From: JANNPJ01 sp965200525
Lineage (GTDB): Bacteria > Actinomycetota > Actinomycetes > Actinomycetales > Kineosporiaceae
Length of the DNA: 64,000 nt
NCBI GenBank assembly: GCA_965200525.1
Contig: OZ241368.1
Coordinates: 4,092,001-4,156,000, forward strand
Direction of reading: 5' to 3'
The notes beneath the pieces are model-generated. The model saw only the letters and a program-made list of their open reading frames with translations, was not told where the DNA came from and made no database searches. Position numbers and translations under genes: made by a program. Each line of letters begins with the position of its first letter. Position 1 is the stretch's first letter. Shown here one piece after another: positions 16,255-25,435 of the stretch.

Positions 16255-17661
16255 CTAGCTGCGGGCAGCGGTTCTCGGCTTCAGCACGGTGAACAGAGCC
16301 CAGTACGACAGGGCCGAGATCGCGAAGCCGACGAACAGGGTCAGGTCGCCGATCGCGCCGTCGTTGAGCTTGGCGATCGGGCCGGTGTACTTCTCCTGGG
16401 CCGAGAACAGCCAGATCGAGATCACCATGCCCAGCAGCATCGAGATCGGCCCGGCCAGGTTGACGTACTTGGTGTCCTCCAGCGCGCCGCTGATGTCGGT
16501 GCCCCGCCGCAGCCACCGGTCGGTCAGCACCACGCCCAGCCAGGGCGCGATCCAGTAGGCGATGACCAGCAGGAATGCCTCGTAGTTGCTGCCCGCGTCC
16601 TTGAGCCCCCGCCAGGCCAGGACCAGGCCGATGGCGCCGAAGCCCAGGGCCACGATGGCCCGCCGCAGCGACAGCGGCAGCTTGATCCCCATCGCCAGGA
16701 ACGACATCGCCCCGGAGTAGATGTTCAGCGCGTTGGCCGAGACCGCGCCCAGGGCGATCCCGAGCAGCACCAGCTTGGCGATCCAGTTGGGCATCACCCC
16801 GGTGAAGTCGCCGGCCGGGTTGTCGGTGACCGCGGCCCCGATGGTCACCGACGCCGCCCCGACGATCATCAGCACGCTGCAGGCCACGAAGTTGCCCAGC
16901 CCAGCCATCAGGCCGACCCGGTTGCGGTCGATGCTCAGCGGCAGGTAGCGGGTGTAGTCGGTGGCGTAGGGGTTCCAGCCGGCCGCGTAGCCGAAGGCGG
17001 CGCTGAAGGCGAGGGTGAAGCCGGCGAACCCGCCGATCCCCTTCGGGTCGGCCCCGTAGCCCGGGTGGGCCTTGTGCAACACGGCGATCGCGCCGAGCGC
17101 GAACACCACGACCAGCACCGGGAAGGCGAACTTCTCGAACGCCTGGACCAGGTTGTGACCGAAGAAGGCGATCCCCAGCTCGGCCGCGACCACGATCAGC
17201 AGGGTCAGCTTGGACGACCAGCCGGTCAGCGAGGCCAGGGCCAGCGCCCCGGAGACGCTGTTGACGGCGAACCAGCCGATCCCGGCCATCACCGCGTTCA
17301 GCCCGGCCGGCAGCAGGTTGCCCCAGTAGCCGAAGGCGCTGCGGCTGACCACCATCTGAGGCAGCCCGAACCCGGGCCCCCAGGACGACAAGACGCCGTG
17401 AGTCAGGCCACCGAGGGCGTTGCCGAGCACCAGTGCGGCCACGGCCTGCCAGAACGACAGCCCGAAGAACAGGATGGCGATCACCCCGACGAAGACGGTG
17501 GCGAACTCCAGGTTCGGCGAGGCCCAGGTCCAGAACAACTGGGTGGCCGAGCCGTGGCGTTCCTCGAGCGGGATGCGCTCGACCCCGCCAGGCTCCACCG
17601 CGGTGATGCTGTCGCCGTAGTTGGCGAGCGTGGGGGTGTCCTTGGCTGTGTTGGCCGTCAT
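16255..17661 (-). CDS. NCS1-family nucleobase/allantoin permease
   Basis: A 468-residue transporter with about 12 membrane helices, family NCS1 (cytosine, purine, uracil, allantoin, hydantoin or thiamine importers). Typical features are the N-terminal VERIPLEERHG, the FWTWASPNLEF first helix and SAFGYWGNLLPAGLNAVM in the third. It converges with the ABC transporter (12 bp between the stops) and diverges from ispE. With the deaminase/oxygenase/PucR cluster 9 kb upstream, a nucleobase substrate is plausible, but the two loci are not contiguous. Confidence 0.88.
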   Translation of the reverse strand: MTANTAKDTPTLANYGDSITAVEPGGVERIPLEERHGSATQLFWTWASPNLEFATVFVGVIAILFFGLSFWQAVAALVLGNALGGLTHGVLSSWGPGFGLPQMVVSRSAFGYWGNLLPAGLNAVMAGIGWFAVNSVSGALALASLTGWSSKLTLLIVVAAELGIAFFGHNLVQAFEKFAFPVLVVVFALGAIAVLHKAHPGYGADPKGIGGFAGFTLAFSAAFGYAAGWNPYATDYTRYLPLSIDRNRVGLMAGLGNFVACSVLMIVGAASVTIGAAVTDNPAGDFTGVMPNWIAKLVLLGIALGAVSANALNIYSGAMSFLAMGIKLPLSLRRAIVALGFGAIGLVLAWRGLKDAGSNYEAFLLVIAYWIAPWLGVVLTDRWLRRGTDISGALEDTKYVNLAGPISMLLGMVISIWLFSAQEKYTGPIAKLNDGAIGDLTLFVGFAISALSYWALFTVLKPRTAARS

Positions 17662-17761
17662 GGGCCCACTCTGCGCATCGGGCCGCGCTGGGGCAAGGGA
17701 CGGATGGTCCGCTTGAGTGCCTGCTCAGACGGGCATTGCGTCCGCCGTCAGGGCGGGCGGT

Positions 17762-17767
17762 TAAGGT
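17762..17767 (+). promoter_or_regulatory. -10-like hexamer of ispE
   Basis: TAAGGT ends 7 nt before the ispE ATG at 17775, and there is no purine-rich ribosome-binding site in between. This predicts a leaderless or nearly leaderless ispE transcript. Confidence 0.4.
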
Positions 17768-17774
17768 GGCGGTC

Positions 17775-18728
17775 ATGGCTGCGAACGGTGGGGTGACTGT
17801 CCGTGCGCCCGCCAAGATCAATCTGGAGCTGCGGGTGGGCCCGTTACGGGCCGACGGGTTCCACGAGCTGGCCACGGTCTTCCATGCCGTGGCCGTCTTC
17901 GACGACCTGATCGCGCACCCGGTGGAGCCCGGGCACGGGATCACCCTGAGTCTCGAGGGCGGGCCGGGCGGGCCGGTCCCGACCGACGGCACCAACCTGG
18001 CCGTGCGGGCGGCCCGGCTGCTGGCCGAGCGGGTCGGGCTGGACCTGGAGCACGACGCCGGAGCCGACCTCCACCTGCGCAAGAGCATCCCGGTCGCCGG
18101 CGGCATGGCCGGTGGTTCGGCCGACGCCGCCGCCGCCCTGGTCGCCTGCGACGCCCTCTGGCACACCGGCCTGGACCGCGAGCAGCTGCACGAGCTGGCC
18201 GCCGAGCTGGGCTCGGACGTGCCGTTCTCGCTGATCGGTGGCACCGCGGTGGGCAGTGGCCGGGGCGAGCGGCTGACCCCGGCCCTGGCCCGCGGCGAGT
18301 ACCACTGGGTGGTGGCGGTGGCCGATCACGGCCTGTCCACGCCGGCCGTCTACGCCGAGATCGACCGGATGCGGGCCGCCGGCCAGGCCCCCGAGCCCGA
18401 TCCCGAACCGCAGATCAGCGACCAGCTGATGCAGGCCCTGCGAGCCGGGGACGCCGAGGCGCTCGGCGCCTGCCTGGTCAACGACCTGCAGCCGGCCGCC
18501 TGCTCGCTCGACCCGACGCTGCAGCGGGCCCTGGACGTGGGGGCCAAGGTCGGCGCCCTCGGCTCGATGGTCTCCGGCTCGGGCCCGACCACCGTGTTCC
18601 TGGCCCGCGACAGCAGCCATGCCCTCGACCTCGCGGTCGCTCTGACCGCGTCCGGGGTGGCCACCGACGTCCACCGCGCCCTCGGCCCGGTTCCCGGCGC
18701 CCGACTCGTGGAAGCGGTCCGAAGCTAG
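17775..18728 (+). CDS. ispE: 4-diphosphocytidyl-2-C-methyl-D-erythritol kinase
   Basis: Phosphorylates CDP-methylerythritol in the MEP route to isoprenoid precursors. It is a GHMP kinase: the N-terminal APAKINLELRV (residues 9-19) and the phosphate-binding loop VAGGMAGGSADAAAAL (about 106-121) are clear, and the C-terminal motif GSMVSGSGPTTVF fits. 317 residues is normal. The ATG at 17775 matches the usual start just before the PAKINL motif. Leu24 is encoded by TTA (17844-17846). The stop is immediately followed by the ATG of the ABC-F gene, so they are probably cotranscribed. Synteny with rsmA is interrupted by a 12-kb accessory block. Confidence 0.95.
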   Translation: MAANGGVTVRAPAKINLELRVGPLRADGFHELATVFHAVAVFDDLIAHPVEPGHGITLSLEGGPGGPVPTDGTNLAVRAARLLAERVGLDLEHDAGADLHLRKSIPVAGGMAGGSADAAAALVACDALWHTGLDREQLHELAAELGSDVPFSLIGGTAVGSGRGERLTPALARGEYHWVVAVADHGLSTPAVYAEIDRMRAAGQAPEPDPEPQISDQLMQALRAGDAEALGACLVNDLQPAACSLDPTLQRALDVGAKVGALGSMVSGSGPTTVFLARDSSHALDLAVALTASGVATDVHRALGPVPGARLVEAVRS

Positions 18729-20543
18729 ATGGCACACCTGCTGAATGCCGAGGCGGTGACCGTGATCCACGGTTCCCGCACGCTCCTCGACGCCGTCTCC
18801 CTGGGGCTGGACGACGGCAACCGGATCGGTGTCGTCGGCCGCAACGGCGAGGGAAAGTCGACCCTGTTGCGCATCCTGGCCCGCCGCCAGGAGCCGGACG
18901 GCGGGCGGGTCACCCAGAGCCGCGACCTGCGGCTGGGCGCGCTCTGGCAGGACGACACCCTGGACGCCGAGCTGACCGTCCGGCAGGCCGTGCTGGGCGA
19001 GCTGGCCGATCACGAGTGGGCCGGGATAGCCCGGGTCCGCGACGTCCTCGGTGGGCTGCTCGGCGGTCTGGAGGCCGAGACGGTCGGCGGTCTGGACGCC
19101 CGGTTCGGCCGGCTGTCGGGGGGCCAGCGCCGCCGGGTCGGCCTGGCCAAGCTGCTGATCGAGGACCACGACCTGGTCATGCTGGACGAGCCGACCAACC
19201 ACCTGGACGTCGAGGGCGTCGCCTGGCTGGCCGGTCACCTGAGGAACCGCTGGCCGGCCGGGCGCGGCGGGCTGATCGTGGTCACCCACGACCGGTGGTT
19301 CCTGGACGCCGTCTGCGAGAAGATCTGGGAGGTCCACGACGGCGTCGTCGACAGCTACGAGGGCGGGTACGCCGCCTACGTGCTGACCCGGGCCGAGCGG
19401 GCCCGGATCGCCGCCGTCACCGAGGAACGCCGGCAGAACACCCTGCGCAAGGAACTGGCCTGGCTGCGGCGCGGGCCGCCGGCCCGGACCAGCAAGCCCC
19501 AGTTCCGGATCGACGCGGCCTGGGCCCTGATCGAGGACGAGCCGCCGCCACGCGATCAGCTCAGCCTGACCCGGATGGCCACGGCCCGGCTCGGCAAGGA
19601 CGTCTTCGACCTGGAGGACCTGACCCTCGCCGTCGGTGAGGGCGAGAACCGTCGGGTGCTGTTCGACGACGTCACCTGGCGGATCGGCCCGGGGAACCGG
19701 ATCGGGCTGGTCGGCGTCAACGGATCGGGCAAGACCACCCTGATGCGGATGATGACCGGCGAGGTGCGGCCCGACACCGGGCGGATCAAGCGGGGCAAGA
19801 CCGTGAAGACGGCAATCCTCAGCCAGGACGTGCGCGAGCTGGCCGAGGTGGCCACGCTGCGGGTGCAGGAGTCGGTCGAGTCGGTCCGCGGCTCGATCCA
19901 GATCGGCGGCAAGGAGGTGACCGCCGGTCAGCTGCTGGAACGGCTCGGCTTCAGCAAGGAGAAGATCTGGACCCCGGTCGCCGACCTGTCCGGCGGCGAG
20001 CGGCGCCGGCTGCAGCTGCTGCGCCTGCTGATGGCCGAGCCGAACGTGCTGCTGCTCGACGAGCCGACCAACGACCTGGACACCGACACCCTGGCCGCGA
20101 TCGAGGACACCCTGGACGAGTGGCCGGGCACCCTGATCGTCGTCTCGCACGACCGGTACCTGCTCGAACGGGTCTGCGACACGCAGGTGGCCCTGCTCGG
20201 TGACGGCAAGATCCGGGACCTGCCCGGCGGCGTCGAGGAGTACCTGAGCCTGCGGGCCGCGATGGAGCCAGGCGGCTCCGCGCCGGTGGCTCGAACCCAG
20301 GCCCAGGCCGCGACGACGGAGGTCTCGGCCGCCGACGCGCGGGCGTCCCGAAAGGAACTGGCCCGGCTGGAACGGCAGATCAGCAAGCTGACCGATCGCG
20401 AGCAGAAGCTGCACGCCCAGATGGCGGCCAAGGCCACCGATCACACCGCGATCCAGAGCCTGGACGCCGAACTGCGGGCCCTGGTGAGCGAGCGCGAGAG
20501 CCTGGAAGAGGAATGGCTGGAAGCGGCCGAGGCCGCCGGCTGA
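18729..20543 (+). CDS. ABC-F family ATPase (Uup-like)
   Basis: A 604-residue protein with two ATP-binding cassettes and no membrane domain; ABC-F proteins act on ribosomes rather than transport. NBD1: GRNGEGKST, LSGGQRRRVGLAKLL, MLDEPTNHLD. NBD2: GVNGSGKTT, LSGGERRRLQLLRLL, LLDEPTNDLD. The catalytic Glu is present in both. The C-terminal 65 residues (about 540-604) are a charged coiled coil like the DNA-binding tail of Uup. It starts one base after the ispE stop. The ispE-ABC-F pairing is common in actinobacteria. Antibiotic resistance is possible but not indicated. Confidence 0.92.
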   Translation: MAHLLNAEAVTVIHGSRTLLDAVSLGLDDGNRIGVVGRNGEGKSTLLRILARRQEPDGGRVTQSRDLRLGALWQDDTLDAELTVRQAVLGELADHEWAGIARVRDVLGGLLGGLEAETVGGLDARFGRLSGGQRRRVGLAKLLIEDHDLVMLDEPTNHLDVEGVAWLAGHLRNRWPAGRGGLIVVTHDRWFLDAVCEKIWEVHDGVVDSYEGGYAAYVLTRAERARIAAVTEERRQNTLRKELAWLRRGPPARTSKPQFRIDAAWALIEDEPPPRDQLSLTRMATARLGKDVFDLEDLTLAVGEGENRRVLFDDVTWRIGPGNRIGLVGVNGSGKTTLMRMMTGEVRPDTGRIKRGKTVKTAILSQDVRELAEVATLRVQESVESVRGSIQIGGKEVTAGQLLERLGFSKEKIWTPVADLSGGERRRLQLLRLLMAEPNVLLLDEPTNDLDTDTLAAIEDTLDEWPGTLIVVSHDRYLLERVCDTQVALLGDGKIRDLPGGVEEYLSLRAAMEPGGSAPVARTQAQAATTEVSAADARASRKELARLERQISKLTDREQKLHAQMAAKATDHTAIQSLDAELRALVSERESLEEEWLEAAEAAG

Positions 20544-20562
20544 GCCTCAGCCGCGTTGCGCC

Positions 20563-21018
20563 TCAGCTGCGTCTGGTGGCCACCACCACGGCGGCCCAGT
20601 ACACCAGAGCGGTTGTCTTGCAGGCGTATCGCAGCGGGTTGTACTTGCCGTACCAGTACTCGCAGTTGGTGTACATGTCGGCCTTGAGCCCGTCGTCGCA
20701 CGGGCTGCGGTCGCTCGGCGCGGCCCCGATGCACAGGTCGTGCCGCGCGCACGGCCCCCGGAACGAGGCGTTCTTGGCGTGCGGCGCCGGGAACGAGTCC
20801 GGCGCGTCGGTGCAGTAGTCGTGCAGTGCCCCGAGGCTCGGGTCGTAGACGTACTCCGGGGGCACCGTGACCTTGTGCTTGCTCGCGGCCGTGACCGGTA
20901 CGGAGGCGGCGGACCGGGCCGGACCGGCGCTCGCGGCCGGGCCGGTGAGGACCCCGAGGCCCAGCAGCAACAACGTAGCGGCCACGACCGCCGGCAACCC
21001 CCGGGTCCGAAATCTCAC
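20563..21018 (-). CDS. Secreted prokaryotic phospholipase A2
   Basis: A 151-residue exported protein: signal peptide about 1-31 (ending PAASA), then a compact domain with six cysteines (69, 90, 96, 107, 119, 133), enough for three disulfides. The active-site motif CARHDLC has the His93-Asp94 pair of the prokaryotic phospholipase A2 family (as in Streptomyces violaceoruber PLA2). The calcium loop would lie around DYCTDAPD. It hydrolyses the sn-2 ester of phospholipids outside the cell. The GTG start has TACAGT exactly 6 nt upstream, suggesting a leaderless mRNA. It is a single-gene unit. Confidence 0.85.
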   Translation of the reverse strand: MRFRTRGLPAVVAATLLLLGLGVLTGPAASAGPARSAASVPVTAASKHKVTVPPEYVYDPSLGALHDYCTDAPDSFPAPHAKNASFRGPCARHDLCIGAAPSDRSPCDDGLKADMYTNCEYWYGKYNPLRYACKTTALVYWAAVVVATRRS

Positions 21019-21024
21019 CTTTCG

Positions 21025-21030
21025 ACTGTA
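21025..21030 (-). promoter_or_regulatory. -10 hexamer of the phospholipase A2 gene
   Basis: TACAGT (minus strand) ends 6 nt before the GTG start. TTGCCT 17 bp further upstream (about 21048-21053) is a fair -35. Together they predict a leaderless transcript. Confidence 0.5.
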
Positions 21031-21080
21031 AGTTGCGCACAGTCTGGAGGCAACAACTCTCCGTAGATCAAACTGATGGT

Positions 21081-21908
21081 TCAGGTTTCGGCCAGCAGCC
21101 GCAGCAGCAGTTCGGCCTCGGCCCGCACTGCCGCCCGGGCCGGGCCGAGATACCTGCGCGGGTCACTGAGTGCGGGGTCGGCGTCCAGCCGCTCGCGGAT
21201 CACCGTCGTCAGCACCTGGTTCAGCCGGGTGCCGATGTTGACCTTGGTGATCCCGGCCCGGACGGCGGCGACCAGGCCGTCGTCGTCCACCCCGGACGAG
21301 CCGTGCAGCACCAGCGGCACCGGGACGGACGACGCCAGCTCGCCGATCAGGGCCAGGTCGACCGTGGCCGAGCGGTCGGCCATCGCGTGCGAGGTCCCGA
21401 CGGCCACGGCCAGGCTGTCCACTCCGGTCGCGGCCACGAACGCCTTGGCCTCGACCGGAGAGGTGCGCACTCCGGGGGCGTGGGCGCCGTCCTTGCCGCC
21501 GATCTCGCCCAGTTCGGCCTCGACCATCACCCCGGCGGCATGACAGATATCCACGACGGCGGCGGTCCGGGCCAGGTTCTGCTCCCAGTCCAGCCGGGAG
21601 CCGTCGAACATCACCGAGTCGAAGCCCAGCTCCAGGGCCTCACCGACCAGGGCCTCGTCCTCGGCGTGGTCGAGATGGACGATCACCGGCACCGACGCCC
21701 GCCGGGCCAGCAGCACGGTCGCCGTCCCGATCGCGGCCAGGCCGCCGTGGTAACCGGCGGCGTTCTCGCTGATCTGCACCACCACCGGCAGGCCGGTGGT
21801 CTCGGCCGCCGCGATCAGGGCCTCGGCGTGCTCGAGCTGGATCACGTTGAACGCGCCGATGCCACGGCCTCCGGCCTGAGCGGCGCGCACCACCTCGACC
21901 GCCCTCAT
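21081..21908 (-). CDS. Class II ketose-bisphosphate aldolase (tagatose/fructose type)
   Basis: A 275-residue zinc aldolase of the GatY/KbaY/FbaA family that splits a ketose 1,6-bisphosphate into dihydroxyacetone phosphate and glyceraldehyde 3-phosphate. The motif VIVHLDHA (His78-Leu-Asp-His81) supplies the catalytic Asp and a zinc His. VEAELGEIGGKDG, VGTSHA and LHGSSGV supply the remaining metal and phosphate contacts. It is the last gene of the polyol/ketose operon; its start overlaps the stop of the FGGY kinase by four bases. Substrate stereochemistry cannot be read from sequence. Confidence 0.88.
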   Translation of the reverse strand: MRAVEVVRAAQAGGRGIGAFNVIQLEHAEALIAAAETTGLPVVVQISENAAGYHGGLAAIGTATVLLARRASVPVIVHLDHAEDEALVGEALELGFDSVMFDGSRLDWEQNLARTAAVVDICHAAGVMVEAELGEIGGKDGAHAPGVRTSPVEAKAFVAATGVDSLAVAVGTSHAMADRSATVDLALIGELASSVPVPLVLHGSSGVDDDGLVAAVRAGITKVNIGTRLNQVLTTVIRERLDADPALSDPRRYLGPARAAVRAEAELLLRLLAET

Positions 21909-23368
21909 GCCGTCGCCGCCGCGAGGTAGCGCCGGTAGCGCTCGTCCCGGTAGGCCACCCGGCTCGGTTCCGGGTGCTGGTGGCGCACCACGTGCACGGT
22001 CCGGTCCACGGCGTCGTCCAGATCGGTGTAGAGGCCGGTGCCGATCCCGGCCAGCAGGGCCGCGCCCCGGGTGCCTGCTTCCTTGGCGTCGGTCACCTGG
22101 ACCGGCAGGTCGAGCACGTCGGCCAGCAACTGGGTCCAGTCGGCGCTGCGGGCCCCGCCCCCGCAGACCCGAACCGGGCGCTCGATCTCGAACACCTCCC
22201 GCAGGCCACTCAGGTGGGTGCGGTGGTTGAAGGCCACCCCCTCAAGGACGGCGTGCAGCATCTCGGCCCGCCCGTGCCAGCCGCGCAGGCCCAGCCAGGA
22301 GGCGGGCACGCCGTCACCGTGGGGCGAGCCGTAGAGGAAGGGCAGGAACAGCGGCGCGTCCGACTCGGCCGCGGTCATCGCCTCGGCCACGGCCGAGGCC
22401 GGATCGGGCGAGCCGTCGGGGTTCAGCGGTCCGAGCCGGCGGATCGCCCAGTCGAGGTTCACCGCTCCGGCGGCCGAGGTGGACATGTGCAGCCAGCGGC
22501 CCGGGCGCAGGAAGGCCCGGGCCTGCCAGCGCGGATCGGCGACCGGCCGGTCGGCAACGATCTGGTTGATGTTGAAAGTGCCCAGGACGACGCTGGCCGA
22601 GCCGGTCCGGACCGCTCCGATGCCGAGCGCGGCGGCGTCCACGTCGTGGGCCCCGGTGACCACCGGGGTGCCCTCGACCAGCCCGGTGACCGCGGCCGCC
22701 GCGGCCGACACCGTTCCGGCCACGGCGGTGCTCTCCAGGATCGGCGGCATCGCCGCCCGCAGATCGGCCAGGTCGAACAGCTTCAGGGCCGGGTCGCTCC
22801 ACTGCCGGGTGGCGGCGTCCACGAACGAGGCGCTGGCATCGGTCGGGTCGGTGCCGACCAGCCCGGTCAGCCGCAGCCGGATCCAGTCCTTGCAGAACAG
22901 GGCCCAGCGGATCGAGGCGTAGCGCTCCGGTTCGTGATCGCGCAGCCAGGCGTAGACCGAGGCCGGCGAGGCCGCGAACGGCACCTGCCCGGTCAGCTCC
23001 AGGGCCCGGGCCGCGACCGGGCCGACGGCGGTGCGGGCGCTGTACTCGTGGGCCCGCGAGTCGGTGGCCAGGATGGCCGGCCGGACCGGCGACAGATCCT
23101 CGGTCACCGGGTAGGCGCCGTCGTTGTGACCGCAGATCCCGATGCCGCGGATCGTCACGTCCGGGCCGACCTGGGCCAGCACGTCCCGGATCGCCGCCGC
23201 GACCTGCCGCCAGACCTGCTCCATGTCCCGTTCCATCCAGCGCGGCCGGGGCGTGCTGGTGTCGGTCGGGGCCGAGGCGCCGACCACCTCCCGGCCGGCC
23301 GCGTCGTACAGGCCGACCTTGCCGACCGTCTGCCCGCTGTCGATGCCGAGCAGCAGCGGCTCGGTCAC
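21905..23368 (-). CDS. FGGY-family carbohydrate kinase (xylulokinase-like)
   Basis: A 487-residue sugar kinase: N-terminal half with GIDSGQTVGKVGLYD (phosphate loop) and ICGHNDGAYP; C-terminal half with VCGGGARSADWTQLLADVLDLPV and the adenosine-binding GTRGAALLAG. FGGY enzymes phosphorylate ketoses and polyols such as xylulose, ribulose, erythritol or tagatose. It overlaps the dehydrogenase upstream and the aldolase downstream by four bases each, so expression is tightly coupled. In this operon it would phosphorylate the ketose made by the zinc dehydrogenase. Confidence 0.88.
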   Translation of the reverse strand: MTEPLLLGIDSGQTVGKVGLYDAAGREVVGASAPTDTSTPRPRWMERDMEQVWRQVAAAIRDVLAQVGPDVTIRGIGICGHNDGAYPVTEDLSPVRPAILATDSRAHEYSARTAVGPVAARALELTGQVPFAASPASVYAWLRDHEPERYASIRWALFCKDWIRLRLTGLVGTDPTDASASFVDAATRQWSDPALKLFDLADLRAAMPPILESTAVAGTVSAAAAAVTGLVEGTPVVTGAHDVDAAALGIGAVRTGSASVVLGTFNINQIVADRPVADPRWQARAFLRPGRWLHMSTSAAGAVNLDWAIRRLGPLNPDGSPDPASAVAEAMTAAESDAPLFLPFLYGSPHGDGVPASWLGLRGWHGRAEMLHAVLEGVAFNHRTHLSGLREVFEIERPVRVCGGGARSADWTQLLADVLDLPVQVTDAKEAGTRGAALLAGIGTGLYTDLDDAVDRTVHVVRHQHPEPSRVAYRDERYRRYLAAATA

Positions 23369-24423
23369 GGCGTCCAGCCCAGTTCGGCCGCGTTCACCGC
23401 GTGCGCGACCTTGCCGGTGCGGGCGAACTCCAGCACGGCCGCGGCCACCAGCCTGGCCGAGGTCCGGTTGGTGCTCTCGGTGTCGCCGCCGAAATGCGTG
23501 GTCAGCGTGACGTTGTCGAGGAACCGCCAGGGGCTGTGCTCGGGCAGCGGCTCCTCGTCGAAGACGTCGAGCCCGGCGCCGCTGATCGCGCCGGCCTGCA
23601 GCACGTCGAGCAGGGCCTTGGTGTCGACCAGCCGGCTGCGCGAGACGTTGATGAAGTAGGCCCCGGGCTTCATCAGGGCGAACTGGGCCGCACCGACGAA
23701 CCGGTCGGTCTGCGGGGTGTGCCGGGCCTGCACCGCGACGAAGTCGCCGGCCGCGAACACCTCGTCCATCGTCTCGGCCCGCTCGACGCCGTACTCGGCC
23801 AGCTGGGCGTCGTCCGCGTACGGGTCGAAGGCCAGCAGCCGCGGGCCGAAACCGGCCAGCCGGCGGGCGAAAACCCTTCCGACGTGGCCGAAGCCGATCA
23901 TGCCGACGGTACTGTCGGCGATCTCGATCCGGGCCCCGGGGAAGTCCTTGCGCCAGCCGCCGGTCTTGATGCTGACGTCGGCCCGGGAGATGTTGCGGGT
24001 CTCGGCCAGCATCAGGCCGATCTGCAGCTCGGCCACCGCCCCGGCGTTGCGGCCCATCGCCGGCACGACCCCGATCCCGCGGGCGGTGGCCGCGGCCAGG
24101 TCGACGTTCTCCAGCCCGGCCCGGGCCACCGAGATCAGTTTCAGGTCGCCGGCGGCGGCGATCAGCTCGGCCCCCACCGGGGCGAAGTGCAGTCCGAGAG
24201 CCTGCACCCCGTCCACGGCGGCCAGCAGTTCCGGTGGCGCCGGGACGGCGTTCGCCCCGGACACCTCCATCACCTGCTGGAGTTCATGGTGCCGGGCCTT
24301 GGCCCCGCTCCAGTCCACCCCGTGCGCGTCGACCAGACCGGTGGCCTCGGGCGTGGCCGCGAACGACGAGAGATAAGCCGACGCCGGGATGAAGCCGTCG
24401 CCGATGACCAGGCACTGAAGCAC
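23365..24423 (-). CDS. D-2-hydroxyacid dehydrogenase (NAD-dependent)
   Basis: A 352-residue enzyme of the D-isomer 2-hydroxyacid dehydrogenase family. Rossmann motif: GMIGFGHVGR. Catalytic residues: Arg in SVARAGLENVDL, Glu in LDVFDEEPLP, His in LTTHFGGDT (usually PHxGG; here preceded by Thr). It is slightly long for the family because of an extended N-terminal domain. It lies between the zinc dehydrogenase (7-bp gap) and the FGGY kinase (4-bp overlap). Its step is not obvious; it could reduce or oxidise a side product, or act on a sugar acid. Confidence 0.85.
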   Translation of the reverse strand: MLQCLVIGDGFIPASAYLSSFAATPEATGLVDAHGVDWSGAKARHHELQQVMEVSGANAVPAPPELLAAVDGVQALGLHFAPVGAELIAAAGDLKLISVARAGLENVDLAAATARGIGVVPAMGRNAGAVAELQIGLMLAETRNISRADVSIKTGGWRKDFPGARIEIADSTVGMIGFGHVGRVFARRLAGFGPRLLAFDPYADDAQLAEYGVERAETMDEVFAAGDFVAVQARHTPQTDRFVGAAQFALMKPGAYFINVSRSRLVDTKALLDVLQAGAISGAGLDVFDEEPLPEHSPWRFLDNVTLTTHFGGDTESTNRTSARLVAAAVLEFARTGKVAHAVNAAELGWTP

Positions 24424-24430
24424 GTGAGAC

Positions 24431-25435
24431 CTACCTCTGCGGGGTGGGGTTGACCTGAACCTTGCGGCCTATACCGTTCTTGAACTGGGCCAGGGCCTCG
24501 GCGTACTGCTCCAGCGGATACCGATCGCTGATGAACACCTTCGGATCCAGGACGCCGGCCGCGAACATCTCGGCCGCCCGCTCGAAGGTGTGCAGCACCG
24601 CCATCGAGCCGGTGATGGTGATCTCCTGGTTGTAGATCCGGAACGGCGCCCACGTGGCCTGCGCCTGCTCGGCCGAGACGCCGAACTGCAGGAACGTGCC
24701 GCCCTTGCCGACCCGGCCCAGGCCGTCCTCGATCGCGGCGACCACCCCGGTGCAGTCGATCACCACGTCCCAGCCGTGGGCCGGGCGGGGCAGATCGTCG
24801 GCCGAACCGGCGGCGGACGAGCAACCCAGCTGGACGGCGGTGGCCAGCCGGTCGGGGTTGAGGTCGACCACGTCGACGCTCGCCGCCCCGCACCGCTTGG
24901 CCAGCTGCAGGTTCATCAGCCCCATCGTGCCCGCGCCGTAGATCAGGTAGTGATCGCCGATCATCCGGGGCAGCACGTCGAAACCCCGGATCGCGCAGGA
25001 CAACGGCTCGATCAGGGCGGCGTCCGAGGTCTGCACGCTCTCGGGCAGTTTCACGCAGTTGGCCACCGGCGCCACGGCGAACTCGGCCGCACCGCCGGCG
25101 GTCGAGACCCCGATCGCCGCCCACCGCTCACACAGGTTGTTGTGCCCGCGCCGGCAGTAGTAGCACTCGTTGCAGTACAGCGACGGGTCCACCGCCACCT
25201 GGTCACCGATCGCCAGTTCGGTGACGCCCGTACCGATCGCCACCACCTCGCCGGCGAACTCGTGCCCGGGCACGATGGGCAGGCTGGGCGCGAACTCCCC
25301 TTCGAGGATGTGCAGGTCGGTGCCGCAGATCCCGACCCCGGCCACCGCGACGACCACCTCCCGGGGGCCGGGAGCGGGGTCGTCCAGGGTGACGATGTCG
25401 ATCCGGTCGACCCCCGAGATCTGGGCCGCCCTCAC
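24431..25435 (-). CDS. Zinc-dependent alcohol/polyol dehydrogenase (MDR family)
   Basis: A 334-residue medium-chain dehydrogenase like sorbitol or xylitol dehydrogenase. Catalytic zinc ligands: Cys in GICGTDLH and GHEFAG; structural zinc Cys cluster: CNECYYCRRGHNNLC. The NAD site reads YGAGTMGLMNLQLA. The GTG start (25435) overlaps the stop of the upstream permease (GTGA), which decides the start; longer versions of the frame would run into that gene. It most likely oxidises the imported polyol to a ketose, the first step of the pathway. Confidence 0.88.
   Translation of the reverse strand: MRAAQISGVDRIDIVTLDDPAPGPREVVVAVAGVGICGTDLHILEGEFAPSLPIVPGHEFAGEVVAIGTGVTELAIGDQVAVDPSLYCNECYYCRRGHNNLCERWAAIGVSTAGGAAEFAVAPVANCVKLPESVQTSDAALIEPLSCAIRGFDVLPRMIGDHYLIYGAGTMGLMNLQLAKRCGAASVDVVDLNPDRLATAVQLGCSSAAGSADDLPRPAHGWDVVIDCTGVVAAIEDGLGRVGKGGTFLQFGVSAEQAQATWAPFRIYNQEITITGSMAVLHTFERAAEMFAAGVLDPKVFISDRYPLEQYAEALAQFKNGIGRKVQVNPTPQR

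Noticed and set aside
9427..20444. Very long open frames antisense to real genes (for example over pucR, the ABC transporter, ispE and the ABC-F gene)
   Set aside because: They arise from the GC-rich third codon position of the real genes, lack recognisable domains, and have repetitive Gly/Arg/Ala/Gln composition.
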